From NCBI GenBank assembly GCA_036558645.1, contig DATBFG010000035.1:82486-146485 (forward strand): a stretch of DNA of 64,000 nt, read 5' to 3'. Every line of letters begins with the position of its first letter. The first letter of the stretch is position 1. This stretch comes from DATBFG01 sp036558645 (lineage in GTDB: Bacteria; Acidobacteriota; Terriglobia; Terriglobales; Acidobacteriaceae). Below, in pieces: positions 50,482-57,870 of this stretch. The notes under the pieces were generated by a model. The model saw nothing but the letters and a program-made list of their open reading frames with translations, ran no database searches and was not told the DNA's origin. The position numbers and the translations under genes were made by a program.

Positions 50482-52803
50482 ATGAAAAAGATGCAAACAT
50501 CGGAGCCAATCTCGGAATTCCAAGAGCTGGCCGAAAAGCGCCCCGTGGGCACTTCCCAGTCCAGGTTTTTCATGAATTGCTTCTTTGTCTTCTTTTTTAC
50601 CTCAGGATTTTGCAGTGTGCTTTATGAGGTCATCTGGCTCAGGCTGGCCATGGCTCAGTTTGGGGTGACTAGCGCATTGGTTTCCATGGTGCTCTCGGCG
50701 TTTATGACCGGAATGGCTCTAGGCTCTCACGCGAGTGGTCAAGTCATCAAGACACTAGCAAGAAAGTTTCGCATCGACCCCCTGCGTCTCTACGCCTTGA
50801 GTGAACTGCTTGTCGCCGTCTCCGCTGTCGCTGTGCCATTTCAATTGGCGTGGGGACACCGCCTTCTGCAACGGATACCACTTACTTCTTCCGCGGGTTA
50901 CTACATCGCGTGTGGGGTCTGGATATTTTCCACCCTGGTCCCATGGTGCATCTTCATTGGAGCGACCATACCCATCGCGATGGCAGCGATCCGGCAGATT
51001 GCCCCAGAAGAAGGAGAAAGCTCTTTCAGCTTTCTCTACCAAGCCAATGTGATGGGAGCCATCTTCGGTGCGCTCATTCCCCTTTTCCTCATCGAGCTGT
51101 ACGGCTTTGTCACTACTTTGAAGATTTCAGGCATTCTCAACGGTATCCTGGCTCTTTCAGCGATCCTCATTTCCGTTGGCCATCAAACTAACAAGGACCC
51201 CATACCCGCTCCTGATTCAGGCGCACCTCTCAGCGCGAAGGCCAGCGGGCCATTTCGAAGTCCAGTGCTGCTTGTACTGTTGTTCATAACCGGAGCTTCC
51301 AGTATGGGGATAGAAATAGTCTGGGTTCGACAGTTCACCCCCTACCTTGGAACGATGGTTTACTCGTTCGCATTGATTCTTGCAATTTACCTGGCTTTCA
51401 CAGCGGTTGGATCGCGCCTTTATCGTCGCAGAATCCACATTCGCCGCAAGATCCAGGACTGGAGACTCCCTTGGGCATTTCTTGGCCCTTTCGCTCTTCT
51501 GTCGCTGCTGTCTGCGACTCCTAGCTGGAACATTTCCTGGATAGCTCGCTTGATCCTTGGCATAGGACCGTTTTCCGCAGCTTTGGGATTTGTTACTCCG
51601 ATGTTGGTGGATCACTGGGCGGGTGGCGACTCCGAACGAGCAGGCAGAGCTTACGCGGTTAACATTCTCGGTTGCATAGTTGGACCTCTGTTCGCCGGAT
51701 TTGTGCTGCTGCCTGCCATCGGCGAACGCTGGGCTTTGGTTATGCTCTCGTTTCCATTTCTTGTGTTGGGCATTCCATTTCAGAGCTCTCTGCGAATGCC
51801 CGTCCGCGTTCGCTCCATGTGGTCTCGGTATGCTTATGTCTCCGGAGTTCTCGCTGCCCTGCTACTCACGTTCACCACCAAGGGTTATGAAGAACAGTTT
51901 CCCGCACGAGTTGTGCGTCGCGATAGCACGGCAACAGTCATCGCCACGGGCACTGGAAGGAACAAGCGACTGCTTGTGAATGGCATCGGCATCACCTCTT
52001 TGACTCCGATAACGAAGATGATGGCTCACCTTCCACTTGCCTTTCTCGACCACGCGCCACGAAACGGCTTGGTGATATGCATGGGAATGGGTACAACTTA
52101 TCGCTCCATGCTTGCGTGGGACATTCCGACGACTGCCGTTGAGTTGGTTCCGAGCGTTCCACAATTGTTGGGTTACTACCATCCTGACGCGGCCCAACTG
52201 CGACAGTCGCCATTATCGAGAATCATCGTCGATGATGGTAGACGCTATCTCGAACGTACTGCAGAACAGTTCGATGTCATCACCATCGATCCGCCGCCCC
52301 CCGTAGAATCAGCAGGTTCCAGCTTGCTCTATTCGAAGGAATTTTATTCCATTCTCGGACGTAAGCTGCGTTCGGGAGGCATTCTGCAACAATGGGTGCC
52401 CGGTGGTGACGCCGTCACGCAAGCCTCAGCCGCACGCGCACTGAAAGAATCCTTTCATTATGTTCGCGCATTTAGATCGGTGGAGGGCTGGGGCTTTCAC
52501 GTCCTCGCTAGCGATCACTCTCTGGCGAATCTTTCTGCTACCGATCTGGTTCAGCGTATGCCGTCACAAGCCGTTCAGGATCTAGTCGAATGGAGCCCTA
52601 ATCTTCCACGCGAGTACCAATTCCAAGTCCTGCTTCAAGGCGAAACCCCGATTGACGCACTTATCCAACAAGCCCCGCAATCGTCGCCAATTGAGGATGA
52701 CCGGCCAGCCAACGAGTACTTCGCATTGCGCACGTTCTTTTGGAGATTCAACAGTATCTGGCACAAGCCTACGTCGCCAGGCGCATGGTTTTGGGAGAAG
52801 TGA
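50482..52803 (+). CDS. polytopic membrane protein fused to a spermidine-synthase-like domain
   Basis: This 773-residue protein has about 12-14 membrane helices in residues 30-470 (FFTSGFCSVLYEVIWLRLAM is the family-typical first helix) followed by a soluble aminopropyltransferase-like domain (about 500-740). The Rossmann glycine motif is VICMGMGTTYRS, the acidic ribose-binding site AVELVPSV, then IIVDDGRRYLE and ITIDPPPPV. In true spermidine synthases the catalytic Asp lies in a DxxDP motif; here TIDPPPP retains one Asp, so polyamine synthesis is doubtful. Start at ATG 50482; GTG 50473 is possible. Confidence 0.82.
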   Translation: MKKMQTSEPISEFQELAEKRPVGTSQSRFFMNCFFVFFFTSGFCSVLYEVIWLRLAMAQFGVTSALVSMVLSAFMTGMALGSHASGQVIKTLARKFRIDPLRLYALSELLVAVSAVAVPFQLAWGHRLLQRIPLTSSAGYYIACGVWIFSTLVPWCIFIGATIPIAMAAIRQIAPEEGESSFSFLYQANVMGAIFGALIPLFLIELYGFVTTLKISGILNGILALSAILISVGHQTNKDPIPAPDSGAPLSAKASGPFRSPVLLVLLFITGASSMGIEIVWVRQFTPYLGTMVYSFALILAIYLAFTAVGSRLYRRRIHIRRKIQDWRLPWAFLGPFALLSLLSATPSWNISWIARLILGIGPFSAALGFVTPMLVDHWAGGDSERAGRAYAVNILGCIVGPLFAGFVLLPAIGERWALVMLSFPFLVLGIPFQSSLRMPVRVRSMWSRYAYVSGVLAALLLTFTTKGYEEQFPARVVRRDSTATVIATGTGRNKRLLVNGIGITSLTPITKMMAHLPLAFLDHAPRNGLVICMGMGTTYRSMLAWDIPTTAVELVPSVPQLLGYYHPDAAQLRQSPLSRIIVDDGRRYLERTAEQFDVITIDPPPPVESAGSSLLYSKEFYSILGRKLRSGGILQQWVPGGDAVTQASAARALKESFHYVRAFRSVEGWGFHVLASDHSLANLSATDLVQRMPSQAVQDLVEWSPNLPREYQFQVLLQGETPIDALIQQAPQSSPIEDDRPANEYFALRTFFWRFNSIWHKPTSPGAWFWEK

Positions 52804-52875
52804 GAGCGCAGACAACTAACTCCCCGGGTAGATTCAACACTCCGCCGCGAGAGATTACAAACTCTTAACTTCTGC

Positions 52876-52911
52876 TTGACATTCTTGTCCTTCAACTCAC
52901 GTATGTGTGAG
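52876..52911 (+). promoter_or_regulatory. promoter -35 and overlapping inverted repeat before the PQQ-propeller gene
   Basis: A perfect TTGACA occurs at 52876-52881. About 14 bp later CTCAC-N6-GTGAG (52896-52911) covers the place where the -10 should be; the best -10 there is poor. A repressor or activator binding this repeat could control the promoter. Confidence 0.35.
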
Positions 52912-52965
52912 GCACCGTCTCCTCGGGCTAGTTGAAAAAACCGTAGCAATTACCGGAGGAAATCC

Positions 52966-54144
52966 ATGACTCCCCTGCTCACCCTGAAACAATGTGTTGA
53001 CCATTTGAAACTTGCCTTGCTTTTCATTTTCATCTCAACCTGTGCTCTCACGGCTCAAGTCCCATCTGACTGGAAGCAATTTCGCCAAGATAATGGACAT
53101 CATGGCTTTAATCGGGCCGAAACGACTCTGTCTGTCGACAACGTCTCCGACCTAAAAGAGATTTGGAGTTTCACCACGCCCGGCCTCGTCGTAGCGTCTC
53201 CGGCAGTGGTCAACAACGTCGTTTACGTCGGCTCGGGGGACGGTACGTTCTTCGCGCTCGACGCTGCGACAGGGGCACAGAAGTGGAAGCGAGTCTTAAC
53301 CCCGAAGATGGGTCCAGCGGCGGGCATTGCTTCCTCCGCGGCAGTTGTAGGAGGCACAGTTTTCGTTGGCACTGGCGTGGACGATGGCTTTCTCTATGCG
53401 CTGAGGGCTTCAAATGGCGCTGTGCTCTGGAAGGTTCACACGGGCGGCATCACTTCATCGCCAGCTGTTTCCGACGGCACGGTATACGTCGGAACCAACA
53501 ACAGCAACGTCGTCGCGCTGAACGTGACAACCGGTGCTCCAATCTGGAGAGCGCGCACCGATAACGCTGTCGCCTCTTCTCCGGCGGTGCTCGGAGGCAA
53601 GGTATATGTCGGCTCCGAATTCGGTACAACCTACGCCTTCGATGCCCTTTCCGGACAGCTTGCATGGCGCGCATTTACTGGCAATCCCCAGCCGGTCTTC
53701 TCGTCGCCGGCTGTGGCCGGAGGCAAGGTATTCATTGGCTCGACCGATGGTTTCACTTACGCACTTGACGTCGCCACAGGAGCAGAAGTGTGGTCCACGT
53801 TCACTCCGATCGAGGTGGTGTTCTCTTCCCCCGCTTTCTCGAACGGCATCGTCTATGTGGGATCGAACGATGCCAAGGTTTGGGCGCTCGATGCAGTCAC
53901 AGGGGACATCCAGTGGACGGCGCCTACGAATGGCATCATCGATGCCTCTCCCGCTGTAGCCAACGGTGTCGTGTATGTCGGATGCGAGGACCACAATCTA
54001 TACGCCTTTGACGCGCGTACAGGCGAAAATCTATTAACCCTCGACGTGGGAGGTATTGTTTTCTCCTCGCCAGCCATCTCCAACGGAAGAGTCTTCGTTG
54101 GAGCACACGATCGGAAGGTGCACGCTTTCGGCCTGGGAAATTGA
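52966..54144 (+). CDS. secreted PQQ-like beta-propeller repeat protein
   Basis: This 392-residue protein has a signal peptide (to about residue 32), an opening SDWKQFRQDNGHHGFNRAET and seven to eight repeats of about 40 residues with VVYVGSGDGTFFALDAATGAQKW-type blades (SSPAVSDGTVYVGT, SSPAVLGGKVYVGS, SSPAVAGGKVFIGS). The repeats match the PQQ/quinoprotein propeller of BamB-like proteins, but no PQQ-coordinating or metal residues are evident and there is no CxxCH. GGAGG lies 6 nt before the ATG. It may be a scaffold or binding protein. Confidence 0.85.
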   Translation: MTPLLTLKQCVDHLKLALLFIFISTCALTAQVPSDWKQFRQDNGHHGFNRAETTLSVDNVSDLKEIWSFTTPGLVVASPAVVNNVVYVGSGDGTFFALDAATGAQKWKRVLTPKMGPAAGIASSAAVVGGTVFVGTGVDDGFLYALRASNGAVLWKVHTGGITSSPAVSDGTVYVGTNNSNVVALNVTTGAPIWRARTDNAVASSPAVLGGKVYVGSEFGTTYAFDALSGQLAWRAFTGNPQPVFSSPAVAGGKVFIGSTDGFTYALDVATGAEVWSTFTPIEVVFSSPAFSNGIVYVGSNDAKVWALDAVTGDIQWTAPTNGIIDASPAVANGVVYVGCEDHNLYAFDARTGENLLTLDVGGIVFSSPAISNGRVFVGAHDRKVHAFGLGN

Positions 54145-54169
54145 GAGAAACGCCCAGGAGTAGTTTCTC
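54145..54169 (+). terminator. possible terminator hairpin after the propeller gene
   Basis: GAGAAAC (54145-54151) pairs with GTTTCTC (54163-54169) immediately after the stop codon. There is no U-run after it, so termination is uncertain. Confidence 0.35.
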
Positions 54170-54308
54170 CAATTTGCGTATCGGCGCCCCGAAGTGTACC
54201 AACCGCCGCGAACCGGGCATGGAGGTATGTAGGTCTGATGGCTCTCTTCATGCCCGAGTCTCCGGGTTTCCAGTTGTAGTCAGCACGGTATCGCCTGTCT
54301 GAATACCC

Positions 54309-54324
54309 TGCGATCTAGATCACA
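54309..54324. promoter_or_regulatory. Crp/Fnr-family operator upstream of the cytochrome gene
   Basis: TGCGATCTAGATCACA differs at one base from TGTGATCTAGATCACA, the E. coli CRP consensus. Its centre (54316.5) lies about 42 bp before the start inferred from the -10 TATGCT (54347-54352), the class II activator position. There is no good -35. The 288-bp gap 54145-54432 holds nothing else recognisable. Confidence 0.6.
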
Positions 54325-54346
54325 GACGAATGTAGCTATGCAGGAG

Positions 54347-54352
54347 TATGCT
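54347..54352 (+). promoter_or_regulatory. -10 box of the cytochrome c gene
   Basis: TATGCT matches four of six consensus bases and lies 22 bp after the Crp/Fnr-type site, giving a start near 54359 and a leader of about 75 nt with AGGAGG before the ATG. Confidence 0.4.
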
Positions 54353-54432
54353 TTCCCCATCTAGGAACTTACGTTCGTCTGGCGCCGCTACGCGTCGGCT
54401 CCAGAAATCGCTTCCGCAAAAGGAGGCTGTTT

Positions 54433-54885
54433 ATGTTGAAGACGTTGGGGGTTGTTTCAGCGTTAGTGCTGCTTTTTGCGATGCCGCAAGATAATCAGAC
54501 AGCATCGAAGCCCGTAGCGACCGACACGAATCCTATTCCAGTCGAAGCCGTGCATCAGGCCAATCCGGTGAAGCCTACCTCCGAATCTCTAGCGGCTGGC
54601 AAGAAATGGTGGGGATACGATTGCGCCATGTGTCACGGAGATAACGGAAACGGCAAGGGCAGTGTCGCGTCCGACATGAAACTGAGTATGACTGACTTCA
54701 CCGACCCGGCCACGCTCAAGGATCGTACCGATGGGGAGCTCTTCTACATCATCAAGAATGGCAAAGGACAGATGCCACCCGAAGGCGACCGACTAAAGGG
54801 CAATGAGCTGTGGAATATGGTGAACTACGTGCGGTCTCTGGCAAAGAGGAAATCGACTGGAGAAGCTAAAGCCACGGCACAATAG
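54433..54885 (+). CDS. class I c-type cytochrome, monohaem
   Basis: This 150-residue exported protein has a signal peptide (MLKTLGVVSALVLLFAMPQ), a low-complexity linker, and one cytochrome c domain (about 50-140) with CAMCHG (haem-binding CxxCH near residue 62) and a distal Met in GKGQMPPEGDRL. The helix ELWNMVNYVRSLAKR is typical of the family. AGGAGG precedes the ATG by 7 nt. It would need the Ccm system encoded at 8.6-11.3 kb. Partner oxidase or reductase is not in the window. Confidence 0.92.
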   Translation: MLKTLGVVSALVLLFAMPQDNQTASKPVATDTNPIPVEAVHQANPVKPTSESLAAGKKWWGYDCAMCHGDNGNGKGSVASDMKLSMTDFTDPATLKDRTDGELFYIIKNGKGQMPPEGDRLKGNELWNMVNYVRSLAKRKSTGEAKATAQ

Positions 54886-54960
54886 CTGGTCAACGCACAA
54901 GGTGTGACGGGACTCGATCGGCCGGTGAGGCTGAGCGGGGCTGCCTTTTCACCTGCTTTG

Positions 54961-55167
54961 CTATTTTGCTGCTGCCGTTTTCTCTTTCCAATCTCCATCA
55001 GTCAGATGTTCGCGAGTGTAGTCCTCCAATTGGTTTTCATAAATCAGGTTGGCATGTTGCTCACAACTGGGCTCTCCGTCAACTAGGCGCGTGGCTGGCT
55101 TACGGCAGACGGTGCAAAACGACGTTTTCTTCAGACTTTTCTTATCCTTGCTTTTGCACTGCTTCAT
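54961..55167 (-). CDS. small Cys-rich (zinc-ribbon-like) protein
   Basis: This 68-residue product starts at ATG 55167, with GGAGG about 11 nt upstream. A basic N-terminus (KSKDKKSLKKT) is followed by CTVCRKPATRLVDGEPSCEQH, in which two Cys, a Cys and a His are spaced as a small metal-binding knuckle, then an acidic helix. No named family is recognised. It lies 215 bp downstream of the transcarboxylase operon on the same strand. Confidence 0.6.
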   Translation of the reverse strand: MKQCKSKDKKSLKKTSFCTVCRKPATRLVDGEPSCEQHANLIYENQLEDYTREHLTDGDWKEKTAAAK

Positions 55168-55382
55168 GATGCTTCTTACCTCCTTCGATCTCGGGGGAAG
55201 GCGATTTGCGCTCGCCCGGTGCAGTACACACTTCCTTTGTAATTGGAAGGCCGAGAATAGGATGTGATGGGAATTCACCTGTCCTGTGACGGAGGAACAT
55301 CCCTCTGTGTCTTGGGGTCTCGTCGAACTGTGTTGGGTCGCTTGCCAGCCGCCGTGATTGCGCGTATTACCGAAATACTAAA
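55168..55382. other. intergenic spacer
   Basis: No gene supported. TGTGA-N7-TCACC at 55263-55279 is a spaced relative of the Crp/Fnr-type sites elsewhere, but the spacer is one base too long. It may belong to the promoter of the small Cys-rich gene. Confidence 0.3.
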
Positions 55383-55784
55383 TTATTCGAACTCGACAAG
55401 AATCTGGTTCACCTTCACCGCGTCTCCCGCCTTTACATTCACAGACTTCACCTTGCCAGCAACCGGGGATGTGACGTTGGTCTCCATCTTCATCGCTTCC
55501 AGCACGATCATCAGGTCATTGGGTTGCAAACTCTGACCTGGCTGGGCACTCACAGACAAAACGACTCCCGCTACCGGACTGCGGCATACTTTCGCTTCGT
55601 CAACATTGCCTTCAGGGGCAGCCGCAGATTTGGGAGCGCTTGGAACCGCAGCGGATGGAACTGTAGTCGCGCTCATCGGCTGATAGGGCGGAATATACCC
55701 GGGAGTTCGTGCGGTATAGTCATCCTCCAGAATCTCCACGTCCACTTCGTAGGTTTTCCCATCCACCCCAATTTGTAACTTCAC
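55383..55784 (-). CDS. biotin carboxyl carrier protein
   Basis: This 133-residue product starts at GTG 55784, preceded by GGAG at 7 nt; the upstream in-frame region is not family-like. The N-terminus (KLQIGVDGKTYEVDVEIL) matches the 1.3S subunit and OadA-type carriers, an Ala/Pro/Ser linker follows (about 45-70), and the biotinyl domain carries EAMKMETNV with the biotinylated Lys near residue 100. It shuttles carboxyl groups between the 5S and 12S subunits. Last gene of the operon, 19 bp after the membrane subunit gene. Confidence 0.93.
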   Translation of the reverse strand: MKLQIGVDGKTYEVDVEILEDDYTARTPGYIPPYQPMSATTVPSAAVPSAPKSAAAPEGNVDEAKVCRSPVAGVVLSVSAQPGQSLQPNDLMIVLEAMKMETNVTSPVAGKVKSVNVKAGDAVKVNQILVEFE

Positions 55785-55803
55785 AATTTCGCTCCTTCCG
55801 TCC

Positions 55804-56223
55804 TCAGTAACCTTGCGCCAGATTATGCGAAGCTTGGACGACTGCCCGCCCCTGCTGTGACCAGGGATTGAAACTCTCATGGGCATAAAGCATCTTGGCC
55901 GAGCGAATGCGTACCTTCTTCCCCATGAAAGCCGTCACCGCTGCTGCGATGATCAATAACGTCTCCGGCGTAACTTCTTCCCGCGCGGCGATAGGGACTG
56001 GCGCCGGAGCAACTGCTGTAGGCCTTTCAACCGGCTTGCTGGGCTGAGCTGCGGCCGCCACGGAAGGTGCTGGGATTTTCGCCACGACGGCGTCTAGTCG
56101 GGCATCAAAATCACGCCGAAGCTCTGCCAGTTCGCTCTCAAAGGCTCGCCGGGATAGGAAATACGTGACGACAGCGGTCGCTGTGGCCACCATGACGATG
56201 AGCACTGTCACGAGTATTGCCAT
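55804..56223 (-). CDS. OadG-like small membrane subunit of the carboxyltransferase
   Basis: This 139-residue protein has one N-terminal membrane helix (ILVTVLIVMVATATAVVTYFL), a coiled segment (RRAFESELAELRRDFDARLDAVVAK), a Pro/Ala-rich linker and a second hydrophobic segment (TLLIIAAAVTAFMG). The C-terminus KKVRIRSAKMLYAHESFNPWSQQGR (in segments) ends with GRAVVQASHNL, a motif I associate with acidobacterial and deltaproteobacterial decarboxylase gamma-like subunits. It is encoded between the 12S and BCCP genes and likely tethers the complex to the membrane. Confidence 0.65.
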   Translation of the reverse strand: MAILVTVLIVMVATATAVVTYFLSRRAFESELAELRRDFDARLDAVVAKIPAPSVAAAAQPSKPVERPTAVAPAPVPIAAREEVTPETLLIIAAAVTAFMGKKVRIRSAKMLYAHESFNPWSQQGRAVVQASHNLAQGY

Positions 56224-56232
56224 CGCTTCTCC

Positions 56233-57846
56233 TTAGAGCGGAATCAATCCGTGTTTCTTTGGGGGACGCAGTTCCCGCTTCGTATGCAGCGCTTCTAACG
56301 CCATGCCGAGATGCTTTCGCGTGTCGGCGGGTTCGATTATGTCGTCCACCAGCCTGCGGCCCGCAGAAACGTACGGATTCGCAAATGTCTCGCGATAAGT
56401 CTCGATCAGTTCCTTGCGACGACCGACTTTGTCTTCCGCTGATTCGATCTCGCGGCGAAACACAATTTCAGCTGCCCCTTCAGCGCCCATGACTGCGATT
56501 TCCGCGGTTGGCCATGCGAATACACGGTCAGAACCTAAATCCTTCCCGCACATCGCCAGGTAGGCTCCGCCATACGCCTTGCGCAACACGATCGTGACTT
56601 TGGGTACGGTAGCCGCCGAGTAGGCAAACAACATCTTCGCTCCATGGCGAATAATGCCGCCGTACTCCTGCTGCACTCCCGGTAGAAATCCCGGCACATC
56701 TACAAAAGTCACCAAGGGAATGTTGAAAGCATTGCAGAAACGGACGAAGCGCGACGACTTGTCGGAAGCATTGATGTCGAGGGCTCCGGCGAGAACCGAA
56801 GGTTGGTTGGCGATGATGCCAATCGATCTTCCCTGTACGCGGCCGAAGCCGATCACAATGTTCGGCGCAAAGCCCGCCTGGATCTCCATGAAGTCTTGCT
56901 GATCCAGAACACGCGTAATGACATTGCGCACGTCATAGGCGACCTTGGTCTCAGTCGGCACAATGTTATTCAGTTCAGGATCGGAGTCCAGCCCCAAGCC
57001 GCTGTCGAGCCGGGGCGGATCCTCCAGGTTGTTGGAGGGCATAAAGCTTAAGAGCCGGCGGCAAAGATACAAAGCCTCTTCGTCGTTCTCGGCCACCAGA
57101 CTGGTGACTCCCGAGTGATTCATCTGTGCAGCAGGTCCGCCCAACTCTTCCGCTGTCACCACCTCCCCGGTGACTTGCTTGATGACTTGTGGGCCGGTGA
57201 TGAACATCTGCGACTGCCGCGTTTGAATAATGAAATCTGTAAGCGCCGGACTGTACGCCGCGCCTCCCGCGCATGGACCGGAAATGACGGAGATCTGGGG
57301 CACGGTTCCGGATAGCACCACGTTGTTGTAGAACACACGGCCATAGCCCGAGAGGCTATCGATCCCTTCTTGGACCCTCGCTCCGCCCGAATCGTTGATA
57401 AAGATGAACGGAGTTCCGGTCTTCAGGGACAACTGCATCATCTCCACAACCTTGTCGCAATGCACCTCGCCCGCGGCACCACCAGCAACCGTAAAGTCCT
57501 GGCTGGCCAGATGTATGAGCCTGCCGTCAATCGTGGCGCAGCCAGTGACTACACCATCTGCGGGGAGCTCCTTTCCAGCCATATCGAAGTACGTCGAGCG
57601 ATGCTGGGCAAACAAACCGGACTCCTGGAAGGTACCCTGATCTACTAGTTTTTCGATCCGTTCGCGAGCCGTAAGCTTGCCTGACGCGTGCTGCTTGTCG
57701 ATGCGACTCTGCCCACCTCCCTGTTGCACGGCGGCACGATTCTGGCGCAACTCGGCAATCTTCTGCTGCATGTTCTTCGCTTTTGCCTTGCTCGACTCTT
57801 TGGCCTTAGTTCCGTCTTTTGTCTTGCTTGGAGCTACTGTCGACAT
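56233..57846 (-). CDS. acyl-CoA carboxyltransferase subunit (12S/methylmalonyl-CoA type)
   Basis: The 537-residue subunit belongs to the crotonase-fold carboxyltransferases. Diagnostic segments are RIDKQHASGKLTARERIEKL, FTVAGGAAGEVHCDKVVEM, FINDSGGARVQEGIDSLSGYG, SGPCAGGAAYSPALTDF, TGPQVIKQVTGEVV, GRVQGRSIGIIANQP, FVDVPGFLPGVQQEYGGIIRHGAKML and AYGGAYLAM. It transfers the carboxyl group between biotin and an acyl-CoA (propionyl-CoA/methylmalonyl-CoA most likely). A basic N-terminal tail is unusual. It is 24 bp after the 5S gene and 9 bp before the membrane subunit. Confidence 0.93.
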   Translation of the reverse strand: MSTVAPSKTKDGTKAKESSKAKAKNMQQKIAELRQNRAAVQQGGGQSRIDKQHASGKLTARERIEKLVDQGTFQESGLFAQHRSTYFDMAGKELPADGVVTGCATIDGRLIHLASQDFTVAGGAAGEVHCDKVVEMMQLSLKTGTPFIFINDSGGARVQEGIDSLSGYGRVFYNNVVLSGTVPQISVISGPCAGGAAYSPALTDFIIQTRQSQMFITGPQVIKQVTGEVVTAEELGGPAAQMNHSGVTSLVAENDEEALYLCRRLLSFMPSNNLEDPPRLDSGLGLDSDPELNNIVPTETKVAYDVRNVITRVLDQQDFMEIQAGFAPNIVIGFGRVQGRSIGIIANQPSVLAGALDINASDKSSRFVRFCNAFNIPLVTFVDVPGFLPGVQQEYGGIIRHGAKMLFAYSAATVPKVTIVLRKAYGGAYLAMCGKDLGSDRVFAWPTAEIAVMGAEGAAEIVFRREIESAEDKVGRRKELIETYRETFANPYVSAGRRLVDDIIEPADTRKHLGMALEALHTKRELRPPKKHGLIPL

Positions 57847-57870
57847 TCCATCTCCATCTCCGTTGCGCAG

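Noticed and set aside
55264..55536. 90-codon plus-strand frame overlapping the biotin carrier gene
   Set aside because: It runs antisense through the certain biotinyl domain.
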